This document shows positions 1-8,032 of a DNA stretch of 40,148 nucleotides, one piece after another. Where the stretch lies: the NCBI GenBank assembly GCA_013287015.1, contig JABDEO010000004.1:1-40148 (forward strand), written 5' to 3'. Position 1 is the stretch's first letter. Each line of letters opens with the position of its first letter. The stretch comes from Chlamydiota bacterium. GTDB lineage: Bacteria > Chlamydiota > Chlamydiia > Chlamydiales > Parachlamydiaceae. The position numbers were made by a program, and so were the translations under genes. The notes beneath the pieces were generated by a model that was not told the origin of the DNA, ran no database searches, and saw nothing but the letters and a program-made list of their open reading frames with translations.

Positions 1-77
1 CTTTTGCGTAAACTTTAATTCAAGATAAGCTAGCTTTGATGAATAAGTAAGTTCGATAATTTGCGAGGTTAAAAAAA

Positions 78-992
78 ATGCATGCTACAGAATATCCATT
101 TATGAAAATATTTTCAGTAACTAAGCCTAAACCTAATGGGTTAGACCAATACTATCGAGAATTGACCTCCTTAGGAGATCAACTATATGAAATTCTCGAC
201 CAGGGAAAACAGTGGTCAAAAGAGATTGCTTTAGCTTTAAGTAGCGGTGGAGGAGCTATTTTTCCACATACTTTTTTTAGCAAGTGTGGAGAACAAATGG
301 GGGCTGTAATCCATGCTATTTTAGACAGTGGTACCGATCAAGTGATTATGCTTGGAACTGCTCATCCATTTCCGCAGTTTCTACAGGCTCGCATTAAAGA
401 ATTCAATGGAGAAGATATTTCTCAAGAACCCTCATGGGGGATTTTAAATCCTGAATCTGTAAATGCAAAAACACTCCTCAAAGATGAATTTTCATTAAAT
501 CTTTTTAAATCTCTTTTAAAAATTGAAACCAAACGTAGAGGAAAAAAAACTCCTCGTTTAATTGAACGATATCCTAGTCTAGTTAATAGACATCCAGAAG
601 TACTTCCAGGCATACAAGAGCTTAAAGAACTTGCCAAAAATGCGGTTATTGTTGGTACAGAAGACTACTGTCATCATGGTATAGCTTATGCTCTTCCTAA
701 AAACTCCACAATCCCTATGGGAGAAGAGGCTTTATCATTTGCTAAAAATCAAATTGAACAAGGATTTTCCTTTCTAAAGCAAAACGAGTATGCAGAATTT
801 TATAAACACGGAATGCATCTTAATGCTATTGGTGATCGTTCAGATGTTACTGCCACAATGCATTATTTGATTGGTAACCATGCCAAGCCTAAAATTCTAA
901 ATTTGAAGCTGGTTGATGTTTCTCATCTTTTTGAGAATAATCCATCTCCAAGTTGGGTAGCAGCTACGCTTGTAAAAATTACAAAAAATTAA
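78..992 (+). CDS. Memo-like protein (AmmeMemoRadiSam B fold)
   Basis: The 304-residue protein looks like a member of the Memo family, metal-binding proteins structurally related to extradiol dioxygenases. A PH dipeptide (63-64) sits in the usual place of the 'PHAGY' motif and is followed by a strand and 'LGTAHP' (92-97), matching the family's 'LGPSHH'. Further on, 'GTEDYCHHG' (193-201) matches the conserved 'SDLSHYG' region. The C-terminal 'GDRSDVTATMHYLIG' resembles the family's last motif. There is no signal peptide. A GAGG lies 9 bases before the first ATG; a second ATG 24 bases further on (MKIFSV) is an alternative start. The true substrate of Memo proteins is not settled, so no reaction is claimed. 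The family call rests on motif spacing only. Confidence 0.55.
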   Translation: MHATEYPFMKIFSVTKPKPNGLDQYYRELTSLGDQLYEILDQGKQWSKEIALALSSGGGAIFPHTFFSKCGEQMGAVIHAILDSGTDQVIMLGTAHPFPQFLQARIKEFNGEDISQEPSWGILNPESVNAKTLLKDEFSLNLFKSLLKIETKRRGKKTPRLIERYPSLVNRHPEVLPGIQELKELAKNAVIVGTEDYCHHGIAYALPKNSTIPMGEEALSFAKNQIEQGFSFLKQNEYAEFYKHGMHLNAIGDRSDVTATMHYLIGNHAKPKILNLKLVDVSHLFENNPSPSWVAATLVKITKN

Positions 993-1021
993 AATAAAAA
1001 GGTTCTCACAAGGAGAAATGA

Positions 1022-1837
1022 ATGCGTTGGATTTATTTTTTTGCGGTTTTCATTATGCACGCGGCTCATGCAGGTCAGATTATTACAACGAACGACTTCA
1101 GTGACATTGAAATAGAATGCAGCTCACTAAACAAAAATTCTCTTTTACTATTTGATGTTGATGCTACATTAATTGTGCCAAATGATGCGATTTTAAAGCC
1201 TAAAGCAAAAGATTTTTTTGAGAAGTTAGTTGCAAGTTATACAGATCGTGATCTCTTTCGAGAAATTCGAATGAAAGCTTCGCATTCAGTTGTAGATAGC
1301 AGAAGTGTGGATTTCATTCGGATGCTTCAGAAACACAAAGTGCCAATATTAGCGCTTACTGCTGCGCCAGCAAAAGTTAAAGGTTCAGAGTGCTCAGGAA
1401 ATTGGCGTGTAGATGAATTGAGACGGTTTGGTTTTGATTTTCAAAATATCTTTCAACGATATAATTGCATCATGTTGCCAAAAAGTGAACAGTATCAACA
1501 ATCCCCTATGTTTAAACTAGGAGTTTTATATTCTTCATTTCACCCTAAGGGAGATATTTTGATTGCTTTTTTACAACATTTGAATTTGAATCCTGAGAAA
1601 ATCATTTTTGTTGATGATGAGCTTAAGCACGTTCAATCAGTCATATCATGTTTGGATAAGGCGGGAATACAATGCGTGGGAATTCACTATACCGCTGCGA
1701 ATGAAATGCCTTGTGATTTAAATCTTGAGCTCGCTCGTTTTCAGGTGAATTTCTTTGTTGAAAATGATGTGTGGCTGAGCGATAAAGAAGGTCTAGACAT
1801 TTTATCTAATCATCTTGAACATTGTCAGATAAAGTAG
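1022..1837 (+). CDS. DUF2608-type HAD-like exported protein
   Basis: This 271-residue protein has an N-terminal signal peptide (hydrophobic run 3-17, likely cleavage after HAAHA) followed by a haloacid-dehalogenase core. Motif I is DVDAT (45-49), giving the DxDxT of HAD phosphatases. The motif II threonine is in 'ALTAAP' (about 113), and the acidic motif IV is 'FVDDE' (196-200). The layout matches DUF2608, a family known from Chlamydiae and Legionella, so a periplasmic or secreted phosphatase is likely. AAGGAG precedes the ATG. It lies 29 bases after the Memo-like gene on the same strand and could be co-transcribed. The substrate is unknown. Confidence 0.7.
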   Translation: MRWIYFFAVFIMHAAHAGQIITTNDFSDIEIECSSLNKNSLLLFDVDATLIVPNDAILKPKAKDFFEKLVASYTDRDLFREIRMKASHSVVDSRSVDFIRMLQKHKVPILALTAAPAKVKGSECSGNWRVDELRRFGFDFQNIFQRYNCIMLPKSEQYQQSPMFKLGVLYSSFHPKGDILIAFLQHLNLNPEKIIFVDDELKHVQSVISCLDKAGIQCVGIHYTAANEMPCDLNLELARFQVNFFVENDVWLSDKEGLDILSNHLEHCQIK

Positions 1838-1850
1838 ATGGTAAAAATGA

Positions 1851-2039
1851 ATAAAAGTTTTGGAAGAACAAGGATTTCAAGAACGAATACCACATCCATT
1901 TGGTGAACACGAAAATCTAATGAATATGGATATTTTGCGTCTAATTTATCTTTGGAAGCAGTTGAAGATTATTAAGCCATCGCCAATGAATAAAATATTA
2001 GCAAAAGTCATTCATTCAACAAGCTTTCTATCATTTTGA
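1851..2039 (+). pseudogene. 3' remnant of an unrecognised gene
   Basis: This frame is open for 62 codons to a TGA but has a stop directly upstream and no usable start codon. The translation (beginning IKVLEEQGFQERIPHPFGEH) reads like the end of a real soluble protein. The family is not recognised. It lies just after the DUF2608 gene and just before a GGGTCA repeat, so it is probably what remains after a rearrangement. Confidence 0.35.
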
Positions 2040-2040
2040 T

Positions 2041-2073
2041 GGCCATGCCTGACCCCAATCACTGACCCTAATC
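2041..2073 (-). repeat. GGGTCA-type REP-like repeat
   Basis: On the minus strand two copies of a TTGGGGTCA-like unit follow each other ('GATTAGGGTCA' then 'GATTGGGGTCA'), ending in 'GGCATGGCC'. A similar pair is found at about 32890-32913 on the plus strand, ending 'GGGGTCATGCC'. Such GGGTCA units are reminiscent of REP-like sequences found near IS200-like (RAYT) transposases. The relation is inferred from sequence likeness alone. Confidence 0.45.
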
Positions 2074-2075
2074 AT

Positions 2076-2407
2076 TTATAGAGGTTTTCCAGTTTTTCGA
2101 GGCCTTTTTCTTTTTGTTAGCTGATAAATTTCTTGCATATTTGAGGGAAGAAATTCGTAAGATTTTTTAGCCAATGCCTGTATCTCTTGAAGGAATGGAT
2201 AGCGGGGGTTCCAGAGAAAAACTCGTGTACGTCCTTCCAGAAAGCTGACAAGAAGACCACCCCCTTCCAGTTTTTTTAATGTCTTTTGTATAGGATCAAG
2301 AGAGGTTGCAAAGGCACGTTTGAGCTCGGTAGCATTAGCTTTATTATGCAGAGAGAATACATAAGGATTTTCTCTACATTCTTATTTGAAAAAAGATATT
2401 CAAGCAT
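2076..2407 (-). pseudogene. Frameshifted winged-helix transcription regulator
   Basis: Two frames together encode a small winged-helix regulator of about 110 residues. The first begins MLEYLFSNKNVEKILMYSL. One base is then missing near 2350, and the second frame carries on with NKANATELKRAF, a recognition-helix region QKTLKKLEGGG and the wing LVSFLEGRTRVFLWNPRYPFL, ending in a basic tail KRKRPRKTGKPL. This layout is typical of single-domain wHTH proteins often linked to nucleotidyltransferase or toxin genes. AGATAGG precedes the ATG. The gene starts right beside a 40-bp palindrome and a consensus-like promoter, so it was probably autoregulated. The reading break could be a real frameshift or a sequencing error. 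Confidence 0.65.
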
Positions 2408-2410
2408 GTT

Positions 2411-2450
2411 AAACCTATCTAATCGGTTATATAACCGATTAGATAGGTTT
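2411..2450. promoter_or_regulatory. Perfect 40-bp palindromic operator
   Basis: Every base of this stretch pairs with its mirror position. Each half-site reads AAACCTATCTAATCGGTTAT (2411-2430) followed by its exact reverse complement (2431-2450). It begins 3 bases upstream of the start codon of the leftward winged-helix gene and fills the space between that gene's -35 and -10 boxes and its leader. A symmetric site in this position is what a dimeric or tetrameric autorepressor would bind. As RNA it would also form a strong hairpin. Confidence 0.75.
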
Positions 2451-2457
2451 ATGTCAA
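2428..2457 (-). promoter_or_regulatory. Sigma70-like promoter of the wHTH gene
   Basis: On the minus strand TTGACA (2457-2452) is followed after 17 bases by TTATAT (2434-2429), or after 18 bases by TATATA (2433-2428). The -10 box is the centre of the 40-bp palindrome, so a bound repressor would block polymerase directly. Transcription should start about 14 bases before the ATG. Confidence 0.65.
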
Positions 2458-2478
2458 GATCTTTTAGTCAGGTAATTG

Positions 2479-2496
2479 GGCTATTGGTTTAATTTC
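2479..2496 (+). repeat. 18-bp direct repeat, copy 1
   Basis: GGCTATTGGTTTAATTTC is found here and again, identical, at 5619-5636. The two copies bracket the S41 peptidase and alpha/beta hydrolase genes. Confidence 0.6.
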
Positions 2497-2582
2497 GTCC
2501 AGTTCTGAAAATCAGTTATTTAATAGGATGAGGCAAAATTTTTCTTCCATATTTTAACTTTAGTATTTAATTTGTTTCCTGA

Positions 2583-2588
2583 TATAAT
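2583..2588 (+). promoter_or_regulatory. Possible -10 box of the S41 peptidase gene
   Basis: A perfect TATAAT lies 41 bases upstream of the ATG. No good -35 box is visible at 16-18 bases, so the promoter call is tentative. Confidence 0.35.
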
Positions 2589-2629
2589 CATGGTAGTAGA
2601 ATATTACAAATATTTATTGGAAGTTTTTT

Positions 2630-3901
2630 ATGTCAATTCCTCTTAATTTTACATATCAAAAAGAACAACACAATGTGCGTTTAGAACTTGTTGACAAACT
2701 AACTGAAAAAACACTTTCAATCGGCGGAAGAGATTATAAAATTTTAGGAAGCGATAAAGATGTTTCTTTATTAAAATCTCATATAGCAAGTTTAAAAACA
2801 TCAGAATTTGAAAGTGTTAGCTCATTCGAAGCAACTCTCGTTGAAATTGGGCCTCAAGAAAAGATAAATTCTGTTTTTCAAAAAACTCTAGCACCTTCTT
2901 CTACTAGCCATACGGAAATAGAAAGTAGTGGCAAAATAGAAGCTTTGAAAGAAAAAGAGGCGTTTAATGTTCACGATTCAGTTGAAAAAGCCTGTAGTCT
3001 TCTGGAAACCTATTATATTTTTCCTGATAAAGCTCAAGAGGGCATTCAAAAAATTCGAGAAAAATTACGAGAGGGGCATTACGATAACATAAAAGATTTT
3101 AACACTTTTTCTGTAGTTTTTACAAAAGATTTACAAGAGATTATTAAAGATAAACATTTTGATATTGTCATCTTACTTAATACAGAGGGGGCTCAGCTTA
3201 GTGAGGATGAAGTTCTTAAGGAACTAGAAGAGTTAAATTTCGGTTTGGATGTTGTGAAAACATCAGAAAATGTTGGTTATCTTAAAATTCATCAATTTCA
3301 TGGAGTAGACTTTTCTGGAAGAGATTATGTTTCTCCAAAAATTGCTCAGAAAACAAGAGAAGCCTTCGACAAAGCAATAGATACGATGCGCGGATCTGAT
3401 GCTATCATTATCGATATGAGAGAAAATGGTGGGGGAAGTCCTTATACAGTCCAATTTTTTAGCAGCTATTTTCTTCAGGAACAAATACCGCTTAATACTA
3501 TTAGATCTAGAGAGAAAGATAAAGAAAGTATTCAGGAATTTAATACATTATCTTACGAAGAGCTTCCAAAAAGCAAAAGGATGCTAGAAGCGCCTTTATA
3601 CATTCTTACAAGTGAAGCGACATTTTCAGCAGCTGAAGAATTTACATATGACATGCGAGCTTTAGGACGTGGTGAAAGCATTGGGGAAACAACTGGTGGA
3701 GGGGCAAATCCAGCGCATCTTAAACCATTGAATAATGAAGGCATATATATTGCGATCCCTGATGAAGAAGCTATCAATCCTTATACAAAAACGAACTGGG
3801 AAGGTAGTGGAATTTCTCCAACACACCCTGTATCTGCTGATCAAGCCTTAAATAAGGCTAATGAATTAATAAAAATAATACAATCAAACAAAAAGGAATA
3901 A
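2630..3901 (+). CDS. S41 family (C-terminal processing/IRBP-like) serine peptidase
   Basis: The second half of this 423-residue protein is an S41 peptidase. A helical N-terminal subdomain (about 112-175, with the SLLETYYIFPDKA segment) leads into the core, with 'GYLKIHQF' (216-223) and 'IIIDMRENGGGS' (259-270). The nucleophile region 'TSEATFSAAEEF' (327-338) has the likely catalytic Ser333, and 'GETTGGGANP' (352-361) follows. This is the IRBP/CPP branch, with no PDZ domain evident. Residues 1-110 form an extra domain not recognised here. There is no signal peptide, so it acts in the cytosol or leaves by another route. Peptidases of this family cut proteins near their C termini; the target is unknown. 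It lies upstream of an alpha/beta hydrolase, and both are bracketed by an 18-bp direct repeat. Confidence 0.8.
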   Translation: MSIPLNFTYQKEQHNVRLELVDKLTEKTLSIGGRDYKILGSDKDVSLLKSHIASLKTSEFESVSSFEATLVEIGPQEKINSVFQKTLAPSSTSHTEIESSGKIEALKEKEAFNVHDSVEKACSLLETYYIFPDKAQEGIQKIREKLREGHYDNIKDFNTFSVVFTKDLQEIIKDKHFDIVILLNTEGAQLSEDEVLKELEELNFGLDVVKTSENVGYLKIHQFHGVDFSGRDYVSPKIAQKTREAFDKAIDTMRGSDAIIIDMRENGGGSPYTVQFFSSYFLQEQIPLNTIRSREKDKESIQEFNTLSYEELPKSKRMLEAPLYILTSEATFSAAEEFTYDMRALGRGESIGETTGGGANPAHLKPLNNEGIYIAIPDEEAINPYTKTNWEGSGISPTHPVSADQALNKANELIKIIQSNKKE

Positions 3902-3950
3902 ATATAATTTTAAGAAATATAATTTTACAACATAACTTTTTTAGGTTTTT

Positions 3951-5453
3951 ATGACCAGTTTCCGTTCTGATATTGTTGAAAAAACAATAGCCTCTACTTA
4001 CCCAAAGTATTCAGAGTTATCTGAGCGAAGGGCTGGAAGTTCTATTGGAGGGAAGAGTTGTTATATATGTGTTCTTAAAAGTAAAGACGCAAATCTTGGA
4101 GTCGGACGAAGACTGATTGAGGGTTTTGGATTGTTGCTTTTAACTTTAGGAACCGCGGGGTTTGCATTGTTATGCAAGCGTGTGCGTGATCGATGGGATG
4201 AAACGCGAGATGGAAAGGGTGTCAAATATATTAAATTAGCCTTCACTGATATTGATAGAAGATTATCTTCATCCGGATTGACTTCATTAGGAATCGAAAT
4301 TGCTCTTAGTGCAGATAAACAAAAACTACTAAACAATATAATTGAGCGAGCTTCTTTGCTTCTTGGCCTAGATAAAGATTCTATATTGGAAATTTTACAA
4401 AAAGGTGAAAATCAAACCAAAATAAATGAGGCCTTCACAACACCAATTCCCGGAAGTCCACCTATTGCTGAAGACGCTGTGGATAACTTACCACCTATAC
4501 TAGTTGGAATGACAATGCGCGAGATATTAATCCTCGGAGCAATAGCAACAATTTTAGGCAAAAACAAAATTTTAGAAGAGGCGTGCGTTATTAGTAAACA
4601 AAAAGATTGGCAAATGTCTGGTGAATTACTTGAAATTGAACCTGGTCGTAAATTACAGATCCAAAAGTTCGGCGCATATAATCCAGAGCATCGATGCATC
4701 ATTATGGAATCTGGGAGCGGCGGCAATGGATGGGCTTGGCAAGGAGTAAAAGAACTACTAAATGGAACACCAGTATATGGATTAAGTTATGATCGTGCTG
4801 GATTAGGTTTTAGTGATCCCAGCCCTGATCCTGGTTCTATTAAGCAAATTATTAAAGATTTTGATAATATGCTGACCCTTCTTGAAAAGAAAGGAGAAAT
4901 CAGTCGACCATACATTCTCGTTGGCCACTCATTTGGAGGGATATGTATGCAAGTATACGCCAAAATGTTTCCGGAAAAAGTGGCGGGATTGATTTTAGTA
5001 GATTCCTCAAGCGATGCAGTCGTATCCGATCCACGTATGAAATCTCTGTTAAATGCACCACTTCACCAAGACTTTCCTTTAAAATTAATACCTCTTACAA
5101 CTGCACAATTGCTTTTTCCCAGGGCTTGTGACGGCTTGACCGGATATGCTGAAGCCGCACGTATTCGAGAAAATATTGCTATTTTAGGTGACTATGCAAA
5201 AGGTCATTCAAGGGAAGATCCTTTGTTTGGAAATCTACCTCTTAGAGTACTCACTAAACCCAAAACTCTCATAAATAGCGGTTCTGATTCAAATGAAATT
5301 GAAGAAGAAGCATGGCAAGAACACCAACGAGAGCTTGTAGAACGATCCCTAAATTCAAAACAAATCATTTGTGCTGATGGAGTTGGTCATCATATTCACA
5401 ATGATGCCCCACAAGTCGTTGCAGATGCTATTCAAAATATTATAAAAAAATAG
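3951..5453 (+). CDS. Membrane-anchored alpha/beta hydrolase
   Basis: The C-terminal half of this 500-residue protein is an alpha/beta hydrolase. It has an oxyanion region 'MESGSGGNG' (252-260), 'YDRAGLGFSD' (280-289), a nucleophile elbow GHSFGG (325-330, Ser327) and a late histidine in 'GVGHHIH' (about 480). The N-terminal 230 residues are unusual. A hydrophobic segment (57-75) is followed by a basic stretch, and a second weaker one lies at 183-203. This suggests a membrane-anchored enzyme with a family-specific N-terminal region. The closest general class is esterase, lipase or haloperoxidase-like hydrolases. It begins 49 bases after the S41 peptidase gene on the same strand. A host-directed role is possible but not shown. 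Confidence 0.75.
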   Translation: MTSFRSDIVEKTIASTYPKYSELSERRAGSSIGGKSCYICVLKSKDANLGVGRRLIEGFGLLLLTLGTAGFALLCKRVRDRWDETRDGKGVKYIKLAFTDIDRRLSSSGLTSLGIEIALSADKQKLLNNIIERASLLLGLDKDSILEILQKGENQTKINEAFTTPIPGSPPIAEDAVDNLPPILVGMTMREILILGAIATILGKNKILEEACVISKQKDWQMSGELLEIEPGRKLQIQKFGAYNPEHRCIIMESGSGGNGWAWQGVKELLNGTPVYGLSYDRAGLGFSDPSPDPGSIKQIIKDFDNMLTLLEKKGEISRPYILVGHSFGGICMQVYAKMFPEKVAGLILVDSSSDAVVSDPRMKSLLNAPLHQDFPLKLIPLTTAQLLFPRACDGLTGYAEAARIRENIAILGDYAKGHSREDPLFGNLPLRVLTKPKTLINSGSDSNEIEEEAWQEHQRELVERSLNSKQIICADGVGHHIHNDAPQVVADAIQNIIKK

Positions 5454-5618
5454 ATAAGAAAAGTTATAAATGATCGGGCTGATTCTGCATAAGTCATGCC
5501 GTCTAAGATTTTTTTTCATTAAGTTTGTTCGTTTGATTTGATAAATTTTAGTCAAGGGAGATGGGGGCTGTTGGACGCATTCAGAACTTTGGATTGGATG
5601 AAATTCAGAACAGAGTTA

Positions 5619-5636
5619 GGCTATTGGTTTAATTTC
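5619..5636 (+). repeat. 18-bp direct repeat, copy 2
   Basis: Identical to 2479-2496. The two bases after both copies differ, so the match is exactly 18 bp. A short inner repeat ATTCAGAAC occurs twice just upstream (5579-5610). Confidence 0.6.
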
Positions 5637-5674
5637 TATAGAACTGTTACTTGAAAATTTAAAGGAGGATTCTT

Positions 5675-6784
5675 ATGAGCTTCGTTTCACCTGTCTATTG
5701 CGCTTCCGTTGCACATACTCTACACCATCTTAAATTTGCCTCAGAAAAGACTGAATTTGAATCTTTCTGCAGTGTGATGCCACTCGAAAAAAAAGAGGCA
5801 TTGGCTGCTCTTTATAATCTCAAAGTATTTCTAAATACAGAAGAATGTTTGAGTTTTGAAAAAATAAATGGTGGAGATTGTAATGCGCCTATTTTAATTT
5901 TTAAGTTTACAAACTTTTATAAAATTCCTATTGGGGTTCTTAAACATGAGCCAAATAGCTCATGGGCTGAAAAACGAATGAAAGCAATGGATGAAATGAA
6001 AAGCAATGGATTTGAGCGGCTTCCTCATATTTTGAAAGATATAAAAGGAAATTATCTCGTCAAATTGGGCGAAACCTCCTTTTCTTGTATTGAATATCTC
6101 AAACCTGATTCCGATCAATCGAGTTCGATCGAACAAATGTTTATGTTGGCGGCAAGCTTTCACAATTATTCAAAAAGAAGCTCTTTGACAGAAGACCTTC
6201 GATCAAGCGCTTTAGACAATTATTCTAATGAAAATATATCTCATTTGACTCCAGAACTAATGGAATGGAATCCCTCCATTTTTGTAACAGAAGCTTGGAA
6301 GAACTGCATTAAAAGTGCACATTATTTTACCTCTCAGTCATTTCTTAAGATTTATAATAGCTTACCCACTCAGCTTATTCATGGTGATATTACTCCAAAT
6401 AATACCATTATTTCTAATGGCAAATCGTTTTTTATCGACTTAGATAAAGTAAGAACGGATGTTCGCTTGCTAGATTTTGCGACTTTTTCAGGCTGGAGTT
6501 TTTTAGAGCGTTATCTCACATTAACTGAAGAAGATAAATTATTTTCTTGTATTCAAACAAATTATGGAGCCTTAGAAGACGCAGAAAAAGAATATTTTCC
6601 TATTATAGTATTATTCGTGAGATGTTGTGTCTTAGAGTGGTCCTTACGTGAGTTAAAGCAGGCTTTATATGATAAGGATCTACAAAAAGAGCAACAATTT
6701 GGGAGCATTCTCAGAGGAGCCATTAGAGAGATAAATGAAATTTGGAAACGCATTCCTCAAATCAAAGAAATTATAAAAGAGTAA
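5675..6784 (+). CDS. APH/choline-kinase-like phosphotransferase
   Basis: A 369-residue aminoglycoside-phosphotransferase-fold kinase. The catalytic loop HGDITPNN (236-243) has the Brenner Asp and the metal-binding Asn, and 'FIDLDKV' (253-259) supplies the second metal-binding Asp. 'LLDFAT' (265-270) follows, as in choline and homoserine kinase relatives. The N-lobe is divergent, with 'FKFTNFYKIPIGVLK' (76-90) holding the likely ATP-contacting lysine. The first ~45 residues are an additional region. A strong ribosome site AAGGAGG lies 7 bases before the ATG. Substrates of this fold include choline, amino sugars, homoserine and antibiotics, and the sequence does not choose among them. It stands alone, with no operon partner. 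Confidence 0.75.
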   Translation: MSFVSPVYCASVAHTLHHLKFASEKTEFESFCSVMPLEKKEALAALYNLKVFLNTEECLSFEKINGGDCNAPILIFKFTNFYKIPIGVLKHEPNSSWAEKRMKAMDEMKSNGFERLPHILKDIKGNYLVKLGETSFSCIEYLKPDSDQSSSIEQMFMLAASFHNYSKRSSLTEDLRSSALDNYSNENISHLTPELMEWNPSIFVTEAWKNCIKSAHYFTSQSFLKIYNSLPTQLIHGDITPNNTIISNGKSFFIDLDKVRTDVRLLDFATFSGWSFLERYLTLTEEDKLFSCIQTNYGALEDAEKEYFPIIVLFVRCCVLEWSLRELKQALYDKDLQKEQQFGSILRGAIREINEIWKRIPQIKEIIKE

Positions 6785-7151
6785 AATAAGAATTTAGCAT
6801 GGTTGTTTAGGTTCAAATTTTGTATTTAAATAAATTGAATTAGAATCAGGCTAGCTTGATTCCAATTTGCAGGATCAGTCTTGTAAAAAATACGTAAAAC
6901 ATGTCTATGCATATTTTAAGTATTTTGCTTTGCAAAAAAAATAAAAATACGTAAAATCTGCATTTACAAGTTCTAAGTAGGGAAAAACCATGAAGAAAAT
7001 TCCTTTTATTGGAATCGATACTCCTACGCTAAATTTTTCAGATATCTTCTTGTTTTATCAAATAAAGAGGATTTCTAACCCCCAGTTATCGTATTTGCAC
7101 ATAGCCAAGGAGCGATCATTTCAGAACACGCTTTAAAGCTATTAAATATTA
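6785..7151. other. Non-coding/decayed stretch with short inverted repeats
   Basis: No intact gene was found. It contains a 20-base hairpin (GAATCA...TGATTC, 6843-6862) without a T-run. There is also a 14-base arm pair at 6913-6926 and 6944-6957 (one mismatch), and two direct copies of AAAAATACGTAAAA. Its right end overlaps a hydrolase remnant. Confidence 0.4.
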
Positions 7152-7180
7152 ATGAAAGACAAAAAAATCGAAATGTCTAG
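7082..7180 (+). pseudogene. Remnant of a serine hydrolase (HSQG motif)
   Basis: A 32-codon frame reads PVIVFAHSQGAIISEHALKL up to a stop. 'VFAHSQGA' is the strand-turn-helix around the nucleophile of lipase-like alpha/beta hydrolases. There is no start codon in frame. A possible N-terminal piece in another frame begins at the ATG near 6990 (MKKIPFIGIDTP). This is probably a decayed gene with frameshifts or an internal deletion. Confidence 0.45.
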
Positions 7181-7517
7181 CTGTCAGAATGAGGCAGAAT
7201 CCATGCAAAATATTAAAAGAACAGCCAAGATCTGTGCTATAGCTTGGACGATTATTTATGTTTTGCTTTTGCCACTGCTATCTTATTTTGCATTGCTTTC
7301 TTCCATGATATTTGATAATCCTGATTTATCAATCCTAAAGGGGTTATCCATTATTTTTACCATCTCATTAATCCCCCTTTCGTTGCCTGTGAGCATAGAT
7401 CTTATGTGGTCAAGTTATATGTGTGAAGAATACGGTAAAACATTGTTTTTCTGGTTAGTACCTTGGTTGACTCTGATTACTGTGTGGGCTCTAGATTCTA
7501 TAATTCGATGTTTATAA
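7152..7517 (+). CDS. Small multi-pass membrane protein, paralogue 1
   Basis: A 121-residue protein, or 104 if the ATG at 7203 is used. It has three predicted membrane segments: about 28-48 (AIAWTIIYVLLLPLLSYFAL), 62-84 and 98-118. The function is unknown. It resembles the neighbouring 110-residue protein in layout and is clearly related to the truncated frame near 39.76 kb. Shared pieces include 'TIIYVL..P.L', 'SSLM.FD.P.LS' and 'IIFT'. The chosen start overlaps the hydrolase remnant, so the later start may be the real one. Confidence 0.55.
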   Translation: MKDKKIEMSSCQNEAESMQNIKRTAKICAIAWTIIYVLLLPLLSYFALLSSMIFDNPDLSILKGLSIIFTISLIPLSLPVSIDLMWSSYMCEEYGKTLFFWLVPWLTLITVWALDSIIRCL

Positions 7518-7529
7518 CGTAACCTTATT

Positions 7530-7862
7530 ATGATAGCCGAAGATATGACATCATTTGCACAGAAAAAAGCTAAATGTAGCATGATCGTTTGGGGCCTTAC
7601 CTATTTATTTCTTTTTCCATTTTTGTTTTTTTTCTTTGCTCCATTTGTCGGAGCTAATTTAATCAATGCCACCTTTATGAATAAACTGATTGGCTTCATT
7701 AATCTCTTGCCCATTTTTGCGATGCCGTTAAGCTTTTTTTTGATGTGTTTCAGTTATTCAAAAACCTATTACAATATTACCCGCCTGTGTTGGGTTATAC
7801 CCATCTTCTTTTTTGCTTTAGCGCTGATGACCCTTATTGCTAGAGTCTATGTAGTCTTTTAA
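7530..7862 (+). CDS. Small multi-pass membrane protein, paralogue 2
   Basis: A 110-residue hydrophobic protein with three or four predicted membrane spans (about 18-40, 44-58, 58-75 and 88-108) and the same layout as the gene 12 bases upstream. 'CSMIVWGLTYLFLFPFL' lines up with 'CAIAWTIIYVLLLPLL' of its neighbour. It is therefore probably an older tandem duplicate, co-transcribed with it. No function is known. An alternative start is the ATG 15 bases downstream (MTSFAQKK). Confidence 0.5.
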   Translation: MIAEDMTSFAQKKAKCSMIVWGLTYLFLFPFLFFFFAPFVGANLINATFMNKLIGFINLLPIFAMPLSFFLMCFSYSKTYYNITRLCWVIPIFFFALALMTLIARVYVVF

Positions 7863-8032
7863 AGTTTACGAACTTTTCTGGATGGTACTGAGGTTTTTTG
7901 TTTTGGCACACTGGTGGCACAGTTTGATGCCTTACAGACTATCTCTCCTCATCAAATCTCAATTGACTCGTAACCGTCTAATTTAGTCACCTTCCGATAA
8001 TAAACTTTTCTGTCAGTATGAGTCGGCATGAT

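Noticed and set aside
2286-2492. Rightward 68-codon frame across the palindrome
   Set aside because: It is antisense to the winged-helix gene and runs through the operator; no ribosome site and no family likeness.
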